The notes beneath the pieces were generated by a model that saw only the letters and a list, made by a program, of their open reading frames with translations, did not search any database and had not been told where the DNA came from. Shown here in pieces: positions 1-7,975 of a stretch of 18,075 nt of DNA. Origin of the DNA: Paracoccus sp. (in: a-proteobacteria) (GTDB taxonomy: Bacteria > Pseudomonadota > Alphaproteobacteria > Rhodobacterales > Rhodobacteraceae); assembly GCA_031178645.1 (NCBI GenBank), contig JAPSIP010000004.1, positions 1 to 18,075 of the forward strand, read 5' to 3'. Numbering within the stretch: position 1 is the first letter of the stretch; each line of letters opens with the position of its first letter. The translations under genes and the position numbers were made by a program.

Positions 1-1
1 G

Positions 2-22
2 CCGCAGGCCCGGCAAGCATGA
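2..22 (+). CDS. possible 3' end of an upstream gene (partial)
   Basis: A reading frame entering from the left edge reads PQARQA and ends in TGA at 20-22. A strong hairpin begins two bases later, which is where a terminator for such a gene would sit. Only six codons are visible, so neither the frame nor a function can be established. The call rests only on the position of the stop relative to the hairpin. Confidence 0.25.
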   Translation, partial: PQARQA

Positions 23-23
23 C

Positions 24-59
24 TGCAAGGGCGGCCCGGATTGGCGGGCCGCCCTTGCA
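24..59 (+). terminator. perfect 15-bp hairpin, probable terminator of an upstream gene
   Basis: Bases 24-38 are exactly complementary to 45-59, leaving a 6-nt loop (GATTGG). The stem is G+C rich in its core. No T tract follows on the plus strand, so a classic Rho-independent terminator is only partly supported. The hairpin could instead protect an mRNA 3' end. It separates whatever lies upstream from the gene starting at 104. Confidence 0.55.
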
Positions 60-103
60 TGACCGGCCGATGGGGCGGCCAAGGACCGAAAGAAGATCCA
101 GGC

Positions 104-1034
<931 letters not shown>

Positions 1035-1751
1035 TCACTTCAGCAGCGACAGCGCCTGGCCGAGGTCAATGGCGCCGTCATAAAGCGCCCGACCCGAGAT
1101 CGCGCCGGCGATGACCTGCGTTCCGGCAAGCGCCCGCAGGTCGTCAAGCGACGACACCCCGCCCGAGGCGATCACCGGGATGCTGACCGCGCGGGCAAGC
1201 GCCTCGGTCGCGGCGATGTTGGGGCCTTGCATCGCGCCGTCGCGGTCGATGTCGGTATAGATGATCGCGGCCACGCCCGCGTCCTCGAACTGGCGGGCGA
1301 GGTCGGTGGCCATCACCTCGGTCTCGGTCGCCCAGCCACGGGTCGCGACACGGCCCCCGCGCGCGTCGATGCCAACCGCGATCCGGCCCGGAAAGGCGGC
1401 GGCTGCCTGCCGCACCAGATCGGGGTTTTCGACCGCGACGGTGCCCAGGATCACGCGCGACAGGCCTTTGTCCAGCCAGCCTTCGATGGTCGCCATGTCG
1501 CGGATGCCGCCACCTAGCTGGGCGGGAATGTCGATAGCCGCCAGGATCGCCTCGACCGCCGCGCCATTGACGGGATGACCCGCAAAGGCGCCGTTCAGGT
1601 CCACCAGATGCAGCCATTCCGCACCCGCGTCCTGAAAGGCACGCGCCTGCGCCGCCGGGTCGGTGCCGAAGACAGTCGCTGCCTCCATCTCTCCGCGCAG
1701 CAGGCGCACGCAGTTGCCGTCCTTCAGGTCGATGGCGGGGTAAAGGATCAT
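1035..1751 (-). CDS. hisA: phosphoribosylformimino-5-aminoimidazole carboxamide ribotide isomerase (HisA)
   Basis: HisA catalyses the fourth step of histidine synthesis, an Amadori rearrangement converting ProFAR to PRFAR in the cytoplasm. The 238-residue protein is a (beta/alpha)8 barrel of normal length. The N-terminal strand holds the catalytic Asp8 (in PAIDLKDG) and the second catalytic Asp129 sits in VGIDARGG. The phosphate-binding half-barrel signatures are LGGGIR (about 79-84) and ASGGVSS (195-201), and the TDIDRDG motif lies at 166-172. The ATG at 1751 is chosen because it gives the conserved MILYPAIDL start and has GAGG about 6 nt upstream; the in-frame ATG at 1790 would add 13 residues. 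The usual neighbours hisH and hisF are absent from both flanks within this window, so hisA is separate from other his genes here. Confidence 0.96.
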   Translation of the reverse strand: MILYPAIDLKDGNCVRLLRGEMEAATVFGTDPAAQARAFQDAGAEWLHLVDLNGAFAGHPVNGAAVEAILAAIDIPAQLGGGIRDMATIEGWLDKGLSRVILGTVAVENPDLVRQAAAAFPGRIAVGIDARGGRVATRGWATETEVMATDLARQFEDAGVAAIIYTDIDRDGAMQGPNIAATEALARAVSIPVIASGGVSSLDDLRALAGTQVIAGAISGRALYDGAIDLGQALSLLK

Positions 1752-1824
1752 AACGGCCTCATGGTTTCGCGGATCGCGCTTCTTTGCCATGCGGACGGGC
1801 GGAACGGAAGGGCAGGCCGCGACC

Positions 1825-1832
1825 TGACGTCA
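1825..1832. promoter_or_regulatory. TGACGTCA palindrome in the hisA/DUF2147 divergent region
   Basis: An exact 8-bp palindrome sits near the middle of the 144-nt region between the divergent hisA (start 1751) and the DUF2147 gene (start 1896). It could be half of a regulator site. I cannot place convincing -35/-10 elements for either gene around it. An 8-mer palindrome is weak evidence alone. Confidence 0.2.
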
Positions 1833-1895
1833 CGCTTGCCAGAATCCGCGCGCCCCGCGCAGCATCCACCCATCCCAGGGAGGAGGGAACCCACC

Positions 1896-2279
1896 ATGCG
1901 CCACATCATCATTGCCGCAGTTCTTGCGCTTGCCGCCACTGCCGCCACCGCCGACCCCATCGAGGGGATCTGGCAAACCCAGCCGGACGAGGGCGCCTTT
2001 GCCCATGTCACCATCGCCCCCTGCGGCCAGGCCTATTGCGGCACCATCACCCGCGCCTTCAAGGACCGCGCCGAATACCAGTCGCCCAATGTCGGCCGCC
2101 AGATCGTCATCGACATGGCGCCCCAGGGCGGCGGCAATTATTCCGGCAAGGTCTGGCGGCCCGCCAACGACAAGATCTACAACGGCAAGGCCAGCGTCCA
2201 GGGCGACCGGATGAGCCTGTCGGGCTGCGTCGCCGGCGGGCTGATCTGCAAAAGCCAGACCTGGGCGCGGGTGCAATGA
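1896..2279 (+). CDS. secreted DUF2147 domain protein
   Basis: The 127-residue product begins with a short Sec signal peptide: Arg-His, then a hydrophobic stretch of about 12 residues, with likely cleavage near TATA/DPIEG around residue 19. The mature part of about 108 residues has the DUF2147 pattern: GIWQ near the start, a CGxxYCG segment, GKVW, then YNGKASV and a late W-x-R-V. It holds four cysteines (43, 48, 111, 118) that could form two disulfides in the periplasm. The family's function is not known to me; members are small beta-rich exported proteins. A strong ribosome-binding site (AGGGAGGAGGG, 1878-1888) lies about 8 nt before the ATG, which fixes the start. The gene is divergent from hisA, is monocistronic, and ends at the terminator at 2331-2379. 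Confidence 0.82.
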   Translation: MRHIIIAAVLALAATAATADPIEGIWQTQPDEGAFAHVTIAPCGQAYCGTITRAFKDRAEYQSPNVGRQIVIDMAPQGGGNYSGKVWRPANDKIYNGKASVQGDRMSLSGCVAGGLICKSQTWARVQ

Positions 2280-2330
2280 CCGGCCGCCCCTATCGGTGAT
2301 CGCCAAGGCGGCACTTTCGTGCTCAGGCGC

Positions 2331-2379
2331 CTGCCGGACCTTTGGAGAATGACTTTATCTCTAGGTCCGGCAGTTTTTT
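2331..2379 (+). terminator. Rho-independent terminator of the DUF2147 gene
   Basis: An 11-bp stem (2331-2341 with 2363-2373, CTGCCGGACCT/AGGTCCGGCAG) is followed directly by six T residues (2374-2379). The 21-nt loop contains a further short pairing (GAGA 2345-2348 with TCTC 2358-2361), so the folded hairpin may be longer. It lies about 50 nt after the DUF2147 stop and isolates the next, lower-G+C gene from upstream transcription. Confidence 0.88.
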
Positions 2380-2401
2380 ATGGCGAGACAGCCTGACCCT
2401 G

Positions 2402-2432
2402 TGTTCATGTCACGGAAGTGTCATGTTCATGT
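2402..2432. repeat. two direct copies of TGTTCATGT, 22 bp apart
   Basis: TGTTCATGT occurs at 2402-2410 and again at 2424-2432, about two helical turns apart, just upstream of and overlapping the possible starts of the following membrane protein gene. TGTCA also recurs at 2408 and 2419. This could be a tandem activator site if translation begins at 2448 or 2514, or chance repetition in a lower-G+C stretch. Confidence 0.3.
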
Positions 2433-2447
2433 TTGGGTTTTCTCGTC

Positions 2448-3188
2448 ATGTTATACGACCGTTCGGAACCGTTGGTTCCAGCATCTGGAAAATCAGTCTG
2501 GCGCCTTGCCCTGATGGACCGCCCGACTTTCGTCGTCGCAACCACGCTTACCAGTGGCATTGCAGGCTTCGTCCTGGTCAACCTTGTGCTGGACGGATTG
2601 CGGCAATCGCCTGACGACTGGGAATCACTTGCCGCGCGACTTTACGGAACATTCCATATCGGCGCGGACGGGTCGATCGCTGAAAGCTTCAACCATGGCA
2701 TGGCTTTTGCAGCAGCCGTGATGTTTCTGGCTGCCGGAACTGGCGCCCGGTCCAGGACATGCATCGTCATGGCAATCATCATGATGATCGCCTGGTTCGA
2801 CGACTCTGCCCAATACCATGAACGGGTAGGAAGGCTTCTTCCACAGCATTTCCCTGGGCTTCGAAACTTTGGGCCGGGTGCATCGACCTTGGCGGAAATG
2901 CTTGCCTTTCTATCGATAGGCATCGTCTGCCTGGGCCTTGCCCTCTGGGCGAAGCAACGCTTTGGTCCGCGCGATCGCTTTGCGCTGCATTTGGTGAGAT
3001 GGCCGATCCTGCTGCTGGTTGCCTGCGCCAGCCTGGTGGATTTCGTTCATTCTGCGCTGCTTGAAACCTCTTTCGAGCAGCTTTTCCTATATCTCGAAGA
3101 TGGGGGCGAGATGCTGGCAATGGCATTTCTTGCCACTGCGGCCCTTCACCTAGTGCTTCATCTGGATCGGATCGAGAACGGATCCTAA
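2448..3188 (+). CDS. multi-pass membrane protein of unknown function
   Basis: I cannot assign a function. The 246-residue product (from ATG 2448) has about six hydrophobic segments, starting near residues 28, 83, 105, 145, 185 and 220. After the third segment comes an acidic/His motif, [13 protein letters not shown], and before the last comes [10 protein letters not shown]. This resembles, from memory, uncharacterised bacterial membrane proteins that carry a D-E-x-x-x-x-H-E motif and a later E-E-x-x-E motif, which suggests a buried or metal-binding acidic site; that is inference. The start is uncertain: GTG 2418, ATG 2448 and ATG 2514 are all in frame and none has a good ribosome-binding site. 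Hand counts of four 60-base rows give about 57% G+C, against about 68% in a row of the neighbouring sqdB, consistent with transfer or relaxed codon use. Its TAA overlaps the sqdB stop on the opposite strand. Confidence 0.72.
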   Translation: MLYDRSEPLVPASGKSVWRLALMDRPTFVVATTLTSGIAGFVLVNLVLDGLRQSPDDWESLAARLYGTFHIGADGSIAESFNHGMAFAAAVMFLAAGTGARSRTCIVMAIIMMIAWFDDSAQYHERVGRLLPQHFPGLRNFGPGASTLAEMLAFLSIGIVCLGLALWAKQRFGPRDRFALHLVRWPILLLVACASLVDFVHSALLETSFEQLFLYLEDGGEMLAMAFLATAALHLVLHLDRIENGS

Positions 3189-4348
3189 GCCGTCCGCCAC
3201 TGCGACACGCAGGGGATCTTGTCCCGGTCGCAGCGGTCGGCGTATTTGCGGGCGATCTCCTGCACCTCGGCCAGCAGGCCGTCGGCCAGCTTGATCGGCT
3301 CAAGCCCCATGCCCAGAAAGCGGTCGTTGGCGACATGAAGGTCGTTTTCGTCCGCTTCGTTGCGGGGGTTCTTCAGGAAGGCGACCTCGACCCCGGTCTG
3401 GTCGGCGATCATCTGCGCCAGGTCGCGGACGCGGTGGGTTTCGGTCATCTGGTTCAGGATGTTGACCCGGTCGCCCTTGGCGGGGGGGTTGGTCAGCGCC
3501 AGTTCGATGCAGCGGCAGGTGTCCTGGATGTGGATAAAGGCGCGGGTCTGGCCACCCGTGCCGTGGACGGTCAGCGGATAGCCGATGGCCGCCTGCATCA
3601 GGAAGCGGTTCAGCACCGTGCCATAGTCGCCGTCATAGTCGAAGCGGTTGATCAGCCGATCGTCCAGGCGCGTTTCCTCGGTCTGGGTGCCCCAGACGAT
3701 GCCCTGGTGCAGGTCGGTGATCCGCACGCGGTCGTTCTTGTTGTAATAGAAGAAGAACAACTGATCCTGGGTCTTGGTCATGTGATAGATCGACCCCGGA
3801 TTGGCGGGATAGAGAATTTCCTGCCGGTGGGGGCCGTTCTCGGTCTCGACCAGGACGTCCAGGTATCCTTCGGGGATCTTCATGCCGGCGGTGCCATAGC
3901 CATAGACGCCCATCGTGCCCAGGTGGACCAGGTGGATGTCCTGGCCGCTTTCCACGATCGCGGCCAGCACGTCGTTGGTGGCGTTCAGGTTGTTGTTGAC
4001 CGTGTACCGCTTGTGCCAACTGGATTTCATCGAATAGGGCGCGGCGCGCTGTTCGGCAAAGTGGATCACCGCGTCGGGCCGCTCGTCGCGCAGCAGGGTC
4101 AGCAGGCGGTGGTAGTGCTTGCCCACCGTGAAGTTTTCCACCCGGATCGTGTGGTTGGTCAGTTCGTGCCAGGCGCGAACCCGTTCGCCCAGGGGGCGGA
4201 TCGGGGTCAGGCTGTTCACCTCAAGCTCGACGTCGATCTTGCGGCGCGACAGGTTGTCCACGATGATGACGTCATGGCCCCGCGCTGAAAGATGCAGTGC
4301 CGTTGGCCATCCGCAGAAGCCGTCTCCGCCCAGAACGATGATCTTCAT
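3185..4348 (-). CDS. sqdB: UDP-sulfoquinovose synthase (SqdB/SQD1 family)
   Basis: SqdB/SQD1 makes UDP-sulfoquinovose from UDP-glucose and sulfite using tightly bound NAD+. It provides the head-group donor for the sulfolipid SQDG. The 387-residue protein is an extended short-chain dehydrogenase with GGDGFCGW at 7-14 (Rossmann glycine motif) and [10 protein letters not shown] at 30-39. It continues with SLTPI (46-50), [12 protein letters not shown] (96-107), GTMG with Thr145, and the Y188-x3-K192 catalytic pair. These segments and the C-terminal PCVSQW follow plant SQD1 closely, more so than ordinary UDP-glucose epimerases. The ATG at 4348 starts the Rossmann strand directly; an ATG at 4363 would add five residues. 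No sqdC, sqdD or sqdX glycosyltransferase lies beside it here. An inverted repeat at 4372-4397 lies just upstream. Confidence 0.9.
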   Translation of the reverse strand: MKIIVLGGDGFCGWPTALHLSARGHDVIIVDNLSRRKIDVELEVNSLTPIRPLGERVRAWHELTNHTIRVENFTVGKHYHRLLTLLRDERPDAVIHFAEQRAAPYSMKSSWHKRYTVNNNLNATNDVLAAIVESGQDIHLVHLGTMGVYGYGTAGMKIPEGYLDVLVETENGPHRQEILYPANPGSIYHMTKTQDQLFFFYYNKNDRVRITDLHQGIVWGTQTEETRLDDRLINRFDYDGDYGTVLNRFLMQAAIGYPLTVHGTGGQTRAFIHIQDTCRCIELALTNPPAKGDRVNILNQMTETHRVRDLAQMIADQTGVEVAFLKNPRNEADENDLHVANDRFLGMGLEPIKLADGLLAEVQEIARKYADRCDRDKIPCVSQWRTA

Positions 4349-4371
4349 GAACCTGCCTATCAAGGACCGCG

Positions 4372-4397
4372 TTTCGGCGTCTTGTAGAATGCCGAAA
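4372..4397. promoter_or_regulatory. inverted repeat upstream of sqdB, possible operator
   Basis: TTTCGGC (4372-4378) and GCCGAAA (4391-4397) form a perfect 7-bp inverted repeat with a 12-nt spacer, 24 nt upstream of the sqdB start in the 112-nt gap after choV. No T tract follows on either strand, so an operator or a leader hairpin is more likely than a terminator. No regulator can be named. Confidence 0.35.
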
Positions 4398-4460
4398 TGG
4401 CGGATGCCATAGCTGCCATGCAGGTGACATCGGGCTGTCGCAATCCCTTGCCGACCGGCC

Positions 4461-5477
4461 TTATCCGCGCGGGTCGATCAGCCGGGCCAGGACCGCGTCG
4501 CGGGTGATGCAGCCGCCGCCCTGGACGGGCAGGGCGGTCCTGCCCGACAGAAGGCCCATCACCTCGCGCACGGGCATGTCGCGAGGGACAGGGTCGCCCG
4601 GCGCATCGCCCGGCTGGACGACATCGGCGGCGGTCAGCACGCCCAGCGGGTTCATGTGGGCCACGAAATCCGCCACATAGTCGTTGACCGGATTGGCAAT
4701 GATGTCGCGCGCGGTGCCGATCTGGACGATGCGGCCGCCCTCCATCAGGGCGATGCGGTTGCCCAGCTTGAAGGCCTCGTCCAGATCATGGCTGACGAAG
4801 ATGATGGTGCGCTGCGTCTTGGCCTGAAGTTCCAGCAATTCGTCCTGAAGGCGCGACCGGATCAGGGGATCAAGCGCGCTGAAGGGCTCGTCCATCAGCA
4901 GGATCGGCGCCTCGGTCGCAAAGGCGCGGGCCAGGCCCACGCGCTGCTGCATCCCGCCCGACAGGTCCCCCACCTTGCGTTCGGCCCAATCGTCCAGGCC
5001 CACGGTCGCAAGCTGCTGGTCCACGCGCGCCTTGCGTTCGGCCGGCTTCATTCCGGCCAGTTCCAGCCCCAGACCCACGTTTTCGCGCACGGTGCGCCAG
5101 GGCAGCAGGCCGAATTGCTGGAACACCATTGCCACATGGCGCAGGCGGATGTCGCGCAGGGCACGCTTGCCCGCCCCGCTGACGGATATCATCTTGCCGC
5201 CGTCCCAGACCCGCACCTCGCCCCGGCAGACATGGTTCAGGGCGTTGACCGCACGCAGCAGCGTGGACTTCCCGGACCCCGACAAGCCCATCAGCACCAG
5301 GATCTCGCCCTGCTGGACGTTCAGGCTGCAATCATGGACGCCCAGAACCTGGCCGGTGGCGGACCGGATCTCTCCACGTTCCTTGCCCTGGTCCATCAGC
5401 GGCAGGGCTTGTTCGGGATGGTCGCCAAAGACGATGCTGACGCGGTCGAATTCGACGGCATTGGGTATGCTGTTCAT
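4461..5477 (-). CDS. choV: choline ABC transporter ATP-binding protein
   Basis: This 338-residue cytoplasmic ATPase powers choline import with ChoW and ChoX. It is of the ProV/OpuAA type: the N-terminus has FGDHPEQAL and the LGVHD segment specific to quaternary-amine importers. Walker A is GLSGSGKST (64-72), the Q-loop is at 120-121, the signature is LSGGMQQR (172-179), Walker B is ILLMDEP ending at 198, and the switch histidine is His230 in VSHDLDEA. The C-terminal region after about residue 275 is too short for the paired CBS domains of E. coli ProV; only a single CBS-like remnant is visible. The start codon overlaps the choW stop by 4 nt (ATGA), showing translational coupling. It is the last gene of choXWV, with no obvious terminator before sqdB. 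Confidence 0.93.
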   Translation of the reverse strand: MNSIPNAVEFDRVSIVFGDHPEQALPLMDQGKERGEIRSATGQVLGVHDCSLNVQQGEILVLMGLSGSGKSTLLRAVNALNHVCRGEVRVWDGGKMISVSGAGKRALRDIRLRHVAMVFQQFGLLPWRTVRENVGLGLELAGMKPAERKARVDQQLATVGLDDWAERKVGDLSGGMQQRVGLARAFATEAPILLMDEPFSALDPLIRSRLQDELLELQAKTQRTIIFVSHDLDEAFKLGNRIALMEGGRIVQIGTARDIIANPVNDYVADFVAHMNPLGVLTAADVVQPGDAPGDPVPRDMPVREVMGLLSGRTALPVQGGGCITRDAVLARLIDPRG

Positions 5478-6322
5478 TTCCGGCCCTCCATCCGCAGCAT
5501 CCGGTCCAGAAGGATCGCCACCACGACGATCACGAAGCCCGATTCAAATCCTAACGAGGTGTTCACGCTGTTCAGCGCGCGGACCACCGGCACCCCAAGG
5601 CCGGACGCGCCCACAAGCGCCGCGATCACGACCATCGACAGGGACAGCATGATGGTCTGGTTCAGGCCCGCCATGATCTGGGGCAGGGCGCTTGGCAGTT
5701 CGACCTTCCACAGAAGCTGGCGGGGCGTCGCGCCGAATGCGGTGGCGGCCTCGACCAGGGCGGGGGGCGTGGATGCGATGCCAAGCTGGGTCAGCCGGAT
5801 CGGCGCGGGCAGCACAAAGATCACGGTGGCCAGCAGGCCCGGCACCATGCCGATGCCGAAAAAGACGATGGCGGGGATCAGATAGACGAAGGTTGGCAGG
5901 GTCTGCATCAGATCCAGCACAGGCCGCATCCAGGCGTAAAGCCGGGGCCGGTGCGCGGCGGCGATGCCCACCGGCACGCCGATCGCCATGCAGACCAGGC
6001 AGGCTGCCAGGACCAGGGTCAGGGATTGCTGCATCTCCTCCCAATAGCCCTGGTTCAGCACGAACAGCAGACCGGCCGCCACCAGCAGGCAGGTCTTCCA
6101 GTTGCGCTGCAAAAGCCAGGTCAGCGCCACGGCCAGCAGGATGAACAGGAAGGGATGGGGCGCCTCCAACCCGGCGAGGATCCGGCCGATCAGCCAATCG
6201 AGCGCGTTCGAGATCGTATTGAACAGCCCGGCGGCATTGGCATTCAGCCAGTCGAAAACCGTCTTGGCGGTCCGTCCTACCGGGATCTTGTTATCCGTCA
6301 CCAACGCCGTCAGCTGCTCCAT
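5474..6322 (-). CDS. choW: choline ABC transporter permease
   Basis: This 282-residue inner-membrane permease forms the translocation channel for choline. It has an N-terminal amphipathic region (about 1-50), hydrophobic segments near 58-72 and 78-90, and then the BPD_transp_1 core from about residue 95. The EAA loop is recognisable at EAATAFGATPRQLLWKVELP, the surface that contacts the ChoV ATPase. The length and the QTLPTFVYLIP segment match ProW/ChoW permeases of the betaine/choline group. The ATG at 6322 is preceded by AAGGATG at about 8 nt. The gene starts 57 nt after the choX stop and overlaps choV by 4 nt, so it is the middle cistron of choXWV. Confidence 0.93.
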   Translation of the reverse strand: MEQLTALVTDNKIPVGRTAKTVFDWLNANAAGLFNTISNALDWLIGRILAGLEAPHPFLFILLAVALTWLLQRNWKTCLLVAAGLLFVLNQGYWEEMQQSLTLVLAACLVCMAIGVPVGIAAAHRPRLYAWMRPVLDLMQTLPTFVYLIPAIVFFGIGMVPGLLATVIFVLPAPIRLTQLGIASTPPALVEAATAFGATPRQLLWKVELPSALPQIMAGLNQTIMLSLSMVVIAALVGASGLGVPVVRALNSVNTSLGFESGFVIVVVAILLDRMLRMEGRK

Positions 6323-6379
6323 GCGGACATCCTTGCTCCGTTGTTATGGCTTGTTCGGTCGTGGCGCGCGGCCCGGCGG

Positions 6380-7321
6380 TCAGCCAGACAGCGCCTCGGT
6401 CAGCGCGGCCTGGGCGTCATTGCCGTCAAAAGTCGTCACGCCGTCCAGCCAAGGGGTCGCGGCGTCGGGATTGGCCGACAGCCATTCCTTGGCGGCGTCC
6501 ATCGGATCCTGCCCGTCGCTCAGGATCATGCCCATGATCTCGTTCTCCATGGGCAGGGTGAATTCAAGGTTCTGCAGGAACTTGCCGACGTTCGGGCATT
6601 CCTGGACATAGCCCTGGCGGGTGTTGGTGCGGACCTCGGCCCCCCCCAGGTCCGGGCCGAAGACCTCGTCGCCGCCGGTCAGATAGGTCATCTCGAACTG
6701 CGCGTTCATCGGATGGGGTTCCCAGCCCAGGAAAACGATCGGCTGGCCTGCGGCATCGGCGCGCGCGACCTGCGACAGCATCCCCTGTTCGCTGGATTCG
6801 ACCACCTCGAAGGTGCCAAGGCCGAACTGGTCCTCGGCCACCATCTCCAGCAGCAGGCGGTTGCCGTCGTTGCCCGGCTCGATCCCGTAGATCTGGCCGG
6901 ACAGCGCGTCCTTGTGCTCGACGATCTTGCTGAAATCGGTGATGCCCAGGTCGGCGCCTGCCTTGTTCGTGGCAAGCGTGTATTTCGCGCCCGTCAGGTT
7001 GGTGCGCACCGTGTCCACCGTGCCCGCGTCGCGATATGGGGCGATGTCGGCCTCCATCGTGGGCATCCAGTTGCCCAGGAAGATGTCCACGTCGTCGGTT
7101 GACAGCGCGGTATAGGTCACCGGGACGGACAGCAGCTTCGTCTCGGTCTCGTATCCCAGGGCCTGCAGCACGGTCGAGGCAAGGGCCGTCGTCGCGGTGA
7201 TGTCGGACCAGCCCACGTCCGACAGGACCACCTGGCGGCATTCGTCCGGTTCGGCGGCCAGGACGGGTCCGGCAAGCGCGGCGCCCATCACCACGGAAAG
7301 GGTCAGGCTTTTGCAGATCAT
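6380..7321 (-). CDS. choX: choline-binding periplasmic protein of the ABC transporter
   Basis: ChoX captures choline in the periplasm and delivers it to ChoW/ChoV. The 313-residue precursor has a Sec signal peptide (MICKSLTLSVVMG..., cleavage near VLAA, about residue 23). Ligand-cage residues recalled for the S. meliloti ChoX structure (Trp43, Asp45, Trp90, Tyr119, Asn156, Trp205) all have counterparts here at a constant offset of five: Trp38, Asp40, Trp85, Tyr114, Asn151 and Trp200. Cys28 and Cys242 could form the family disulfide. This favours choline over other quaternary amines. A good ribosome-binding site, AGGGAG, precedes the ATG by about 6 nt. A predicted promoter whose -10 overlaps the BetI operator lies directly upstream, so control by BetI is likely. 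Confidence 0.94.
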   Translation of the reverse strand: MICKSLTLSVVMGAALAGPVLAAEPDECRQVVLSDVGWSDITATTALASTVLQALGYETETKLLSVPVTYTALSTDDVDIFLGNWMPTMEADIAPYRDAGTVDTVRTNLTGAKYTLATNKAGADLGITDFSKIVEHKDALSGQIYGIEPGNDGNRLLLEMVAEDQFGLGTFEVVESSEQGMLSQVARADAAGQPIVFLGWEPHPMNAQFEMTYLTGGDEVFGPDLGGAEVRTNTRQGYVQECPNVGKFLQNLEFTLPMENEIMGMILSDGQDPMDAAKEWLSANPDAATPWLDGVTTFDGNDAQAALTEALSG

Positions 7322-7337
7322 GCGAGGCTCCCTGTTC

Positions 7338-7357
7338 TTGATTGGTCAGTCAATTAA
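7338..7357. promoter_or_regulatory. predicted BetI operator between choX and betI
   Basis: The sequence TTGATTG-GTCAGT-CAATTAA is an interrupted palindrome with 7-bp half-sites, six of seven positions complementary, around a 6-bp centre. It lies in the 87-nt divergent region next to betI. It fits the A+T-rich palindromes described for BetI-type TetR repressors; that comparison is from memory. It overlaps the predicted -10 of choX and the possible -35 of betI, so a bound repressor could block both. Confidence 0.72.
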
Positions 7358-7366
7358 AGTTACATA
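7338..7366 (+). promoter_or_regulatory. possible betIBA promoter
   Basis: TTGATT (7338-7343) as -35 and TACATA (7361-7366) as a poor -10 are separated by 17 bp. The -35 would lie inside the BetI palindrome. The predicted leader before the TTG start at 7409 is about 36 nt. The -10 matches the consensus weakly, so confidence is modest. Confidence 0.35.
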
Positions 7367-7381
7367 GGACCTGAATAGCAA
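7353..7381 (-). promoter_or_regulatory. predicted choXWV promoter
   Basis: On the minus strand TTGCTA (7381-7376) and TTTAAT (7358-7353) are separated by exactly 17 bp, matching sigma-70 elements at 4/6 and 5/6 positions. The -10 overlaps the BetI palindrome. The expected transcript starts about 25 nt before the choX ATG. Confidence 0.6.
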
Positions 7382-7408
7382 CCTTATTTTTTCGAAGCAG
7401 GTGCCACA

Positions 7409-7975
7409 TTGCCCAAGATCGGGGCCGAGCCTATCCGAAAAGCGGCACTAATCAACGCCACGATCTTCGAGATCGGGCGGGCCGGTTCTCTGGATGTCAC
7501 CGTGGCCCAGATCGCCCGCCGCGCAGGCATGTCGCCGGCGCTTGCGCATCATTACTTCGGGTCCAAGGAGCAGATTTTCCTGGCCGCGATGCGCTATATC
7601 CTGCGGGTTTATGGCCGGTCGGTGGCGGAACGCCTGCCGGGCCACGGGCGGCGGGGCCGGCTGGACGCGATCATCGGCGCCAGTTTCGCGCCCCAGAACT
7701 TCCAGCGGGAAACGGTCAGCGCCTGGCTGAACTTCTACGCATTGGCGCTGATCAACACCGAGGCCGGGCGCCTGCTGAGGGTGTATCACTGCCGCCTGCG
7801 GTCGAACCTGATGCTGGCGCTGCGGCCGCTGACCAGCGAGCCGGCCCAGGTGGCCGAGACGCTGGGCGCCCTGATCGACGGGCTGTACCTGCGCGCCGTC
7901 CTGACGCCCGGCGGCATCGACGCCGAAACCGCCGAAAAGCTGATCTTCGATTATCTGGATGAAACCCTGACATGA
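7409..7975 (+). CDS. betI: transcriptional repressor BetI (TetR family)
   Basis: BetI represses glycine-betaine synthesis genes and is released by choline. The 188-residue protein has the N-terminal TetR helix-turn-helix ([28 protein letters not shown], about 30-57), followed by an all-helical ligand domain. The opening [19 protein letters not shown] is typical of BetI. The start codon is TTG at 7409: the frame has an upstream stop (TAG at 7376) and no ATG or GTG between that stop and the HTH, and a CAGG ribosome-binding sequence lies about 7 nt upstream. The gene is first in betI-betB-betA, overlaps betB by 4 nt (ATGA), and is divergent from choX with a shared operator, which implies autoregulation. 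Confidence 0.95.
   Translation: MPKIGAEPIRKAALINATIFEIGRAGSLDVTVAQIARRAGMSPALAHHYFGSKEQIFLAAMRYILRVYGRSVAERLPGHGRRGRLDAIIGASFAPQNFQRETVSAWLNFYALALINTEAGRLLRVYHCRLRSNLMLALRPLTSEPAQVAETLGALIDGLYLRAVLTPGGIDAETAEKLIFDYLDETLT

Noticed and set aside
2342..2614. 90-codon plus-strand frame overlapping the start of the membrane protein gene
   Set aside because: It begins inside the terminator loop and runs out of frame with the membrane protein, which has convincing transmembrane segments. The short product shows no domain.
3335..4288. 317-codon open frame on the plus strand opposite sqdB
   Set aside because: It is the antisense shadow of a clear SqdB coding sequence. Its translation has low complexity (many Val, Asp, Gln, His) and no recognisable domain.
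4656..5885. 409-codon open frame on the plus strand opposite choV and choW
   Set aside because: It spans the junction of two well-supported minus-strand genes and has no motif; high G+C produces long antisense frames.
7338..7353. FNR-type box (TTGAT-N4-ATCAA) upstream of betI
   Set aside because: The half-sites are separated by six bases rather than four and the second half is GTCAA. The longer palindrome fits a BetI operator better.
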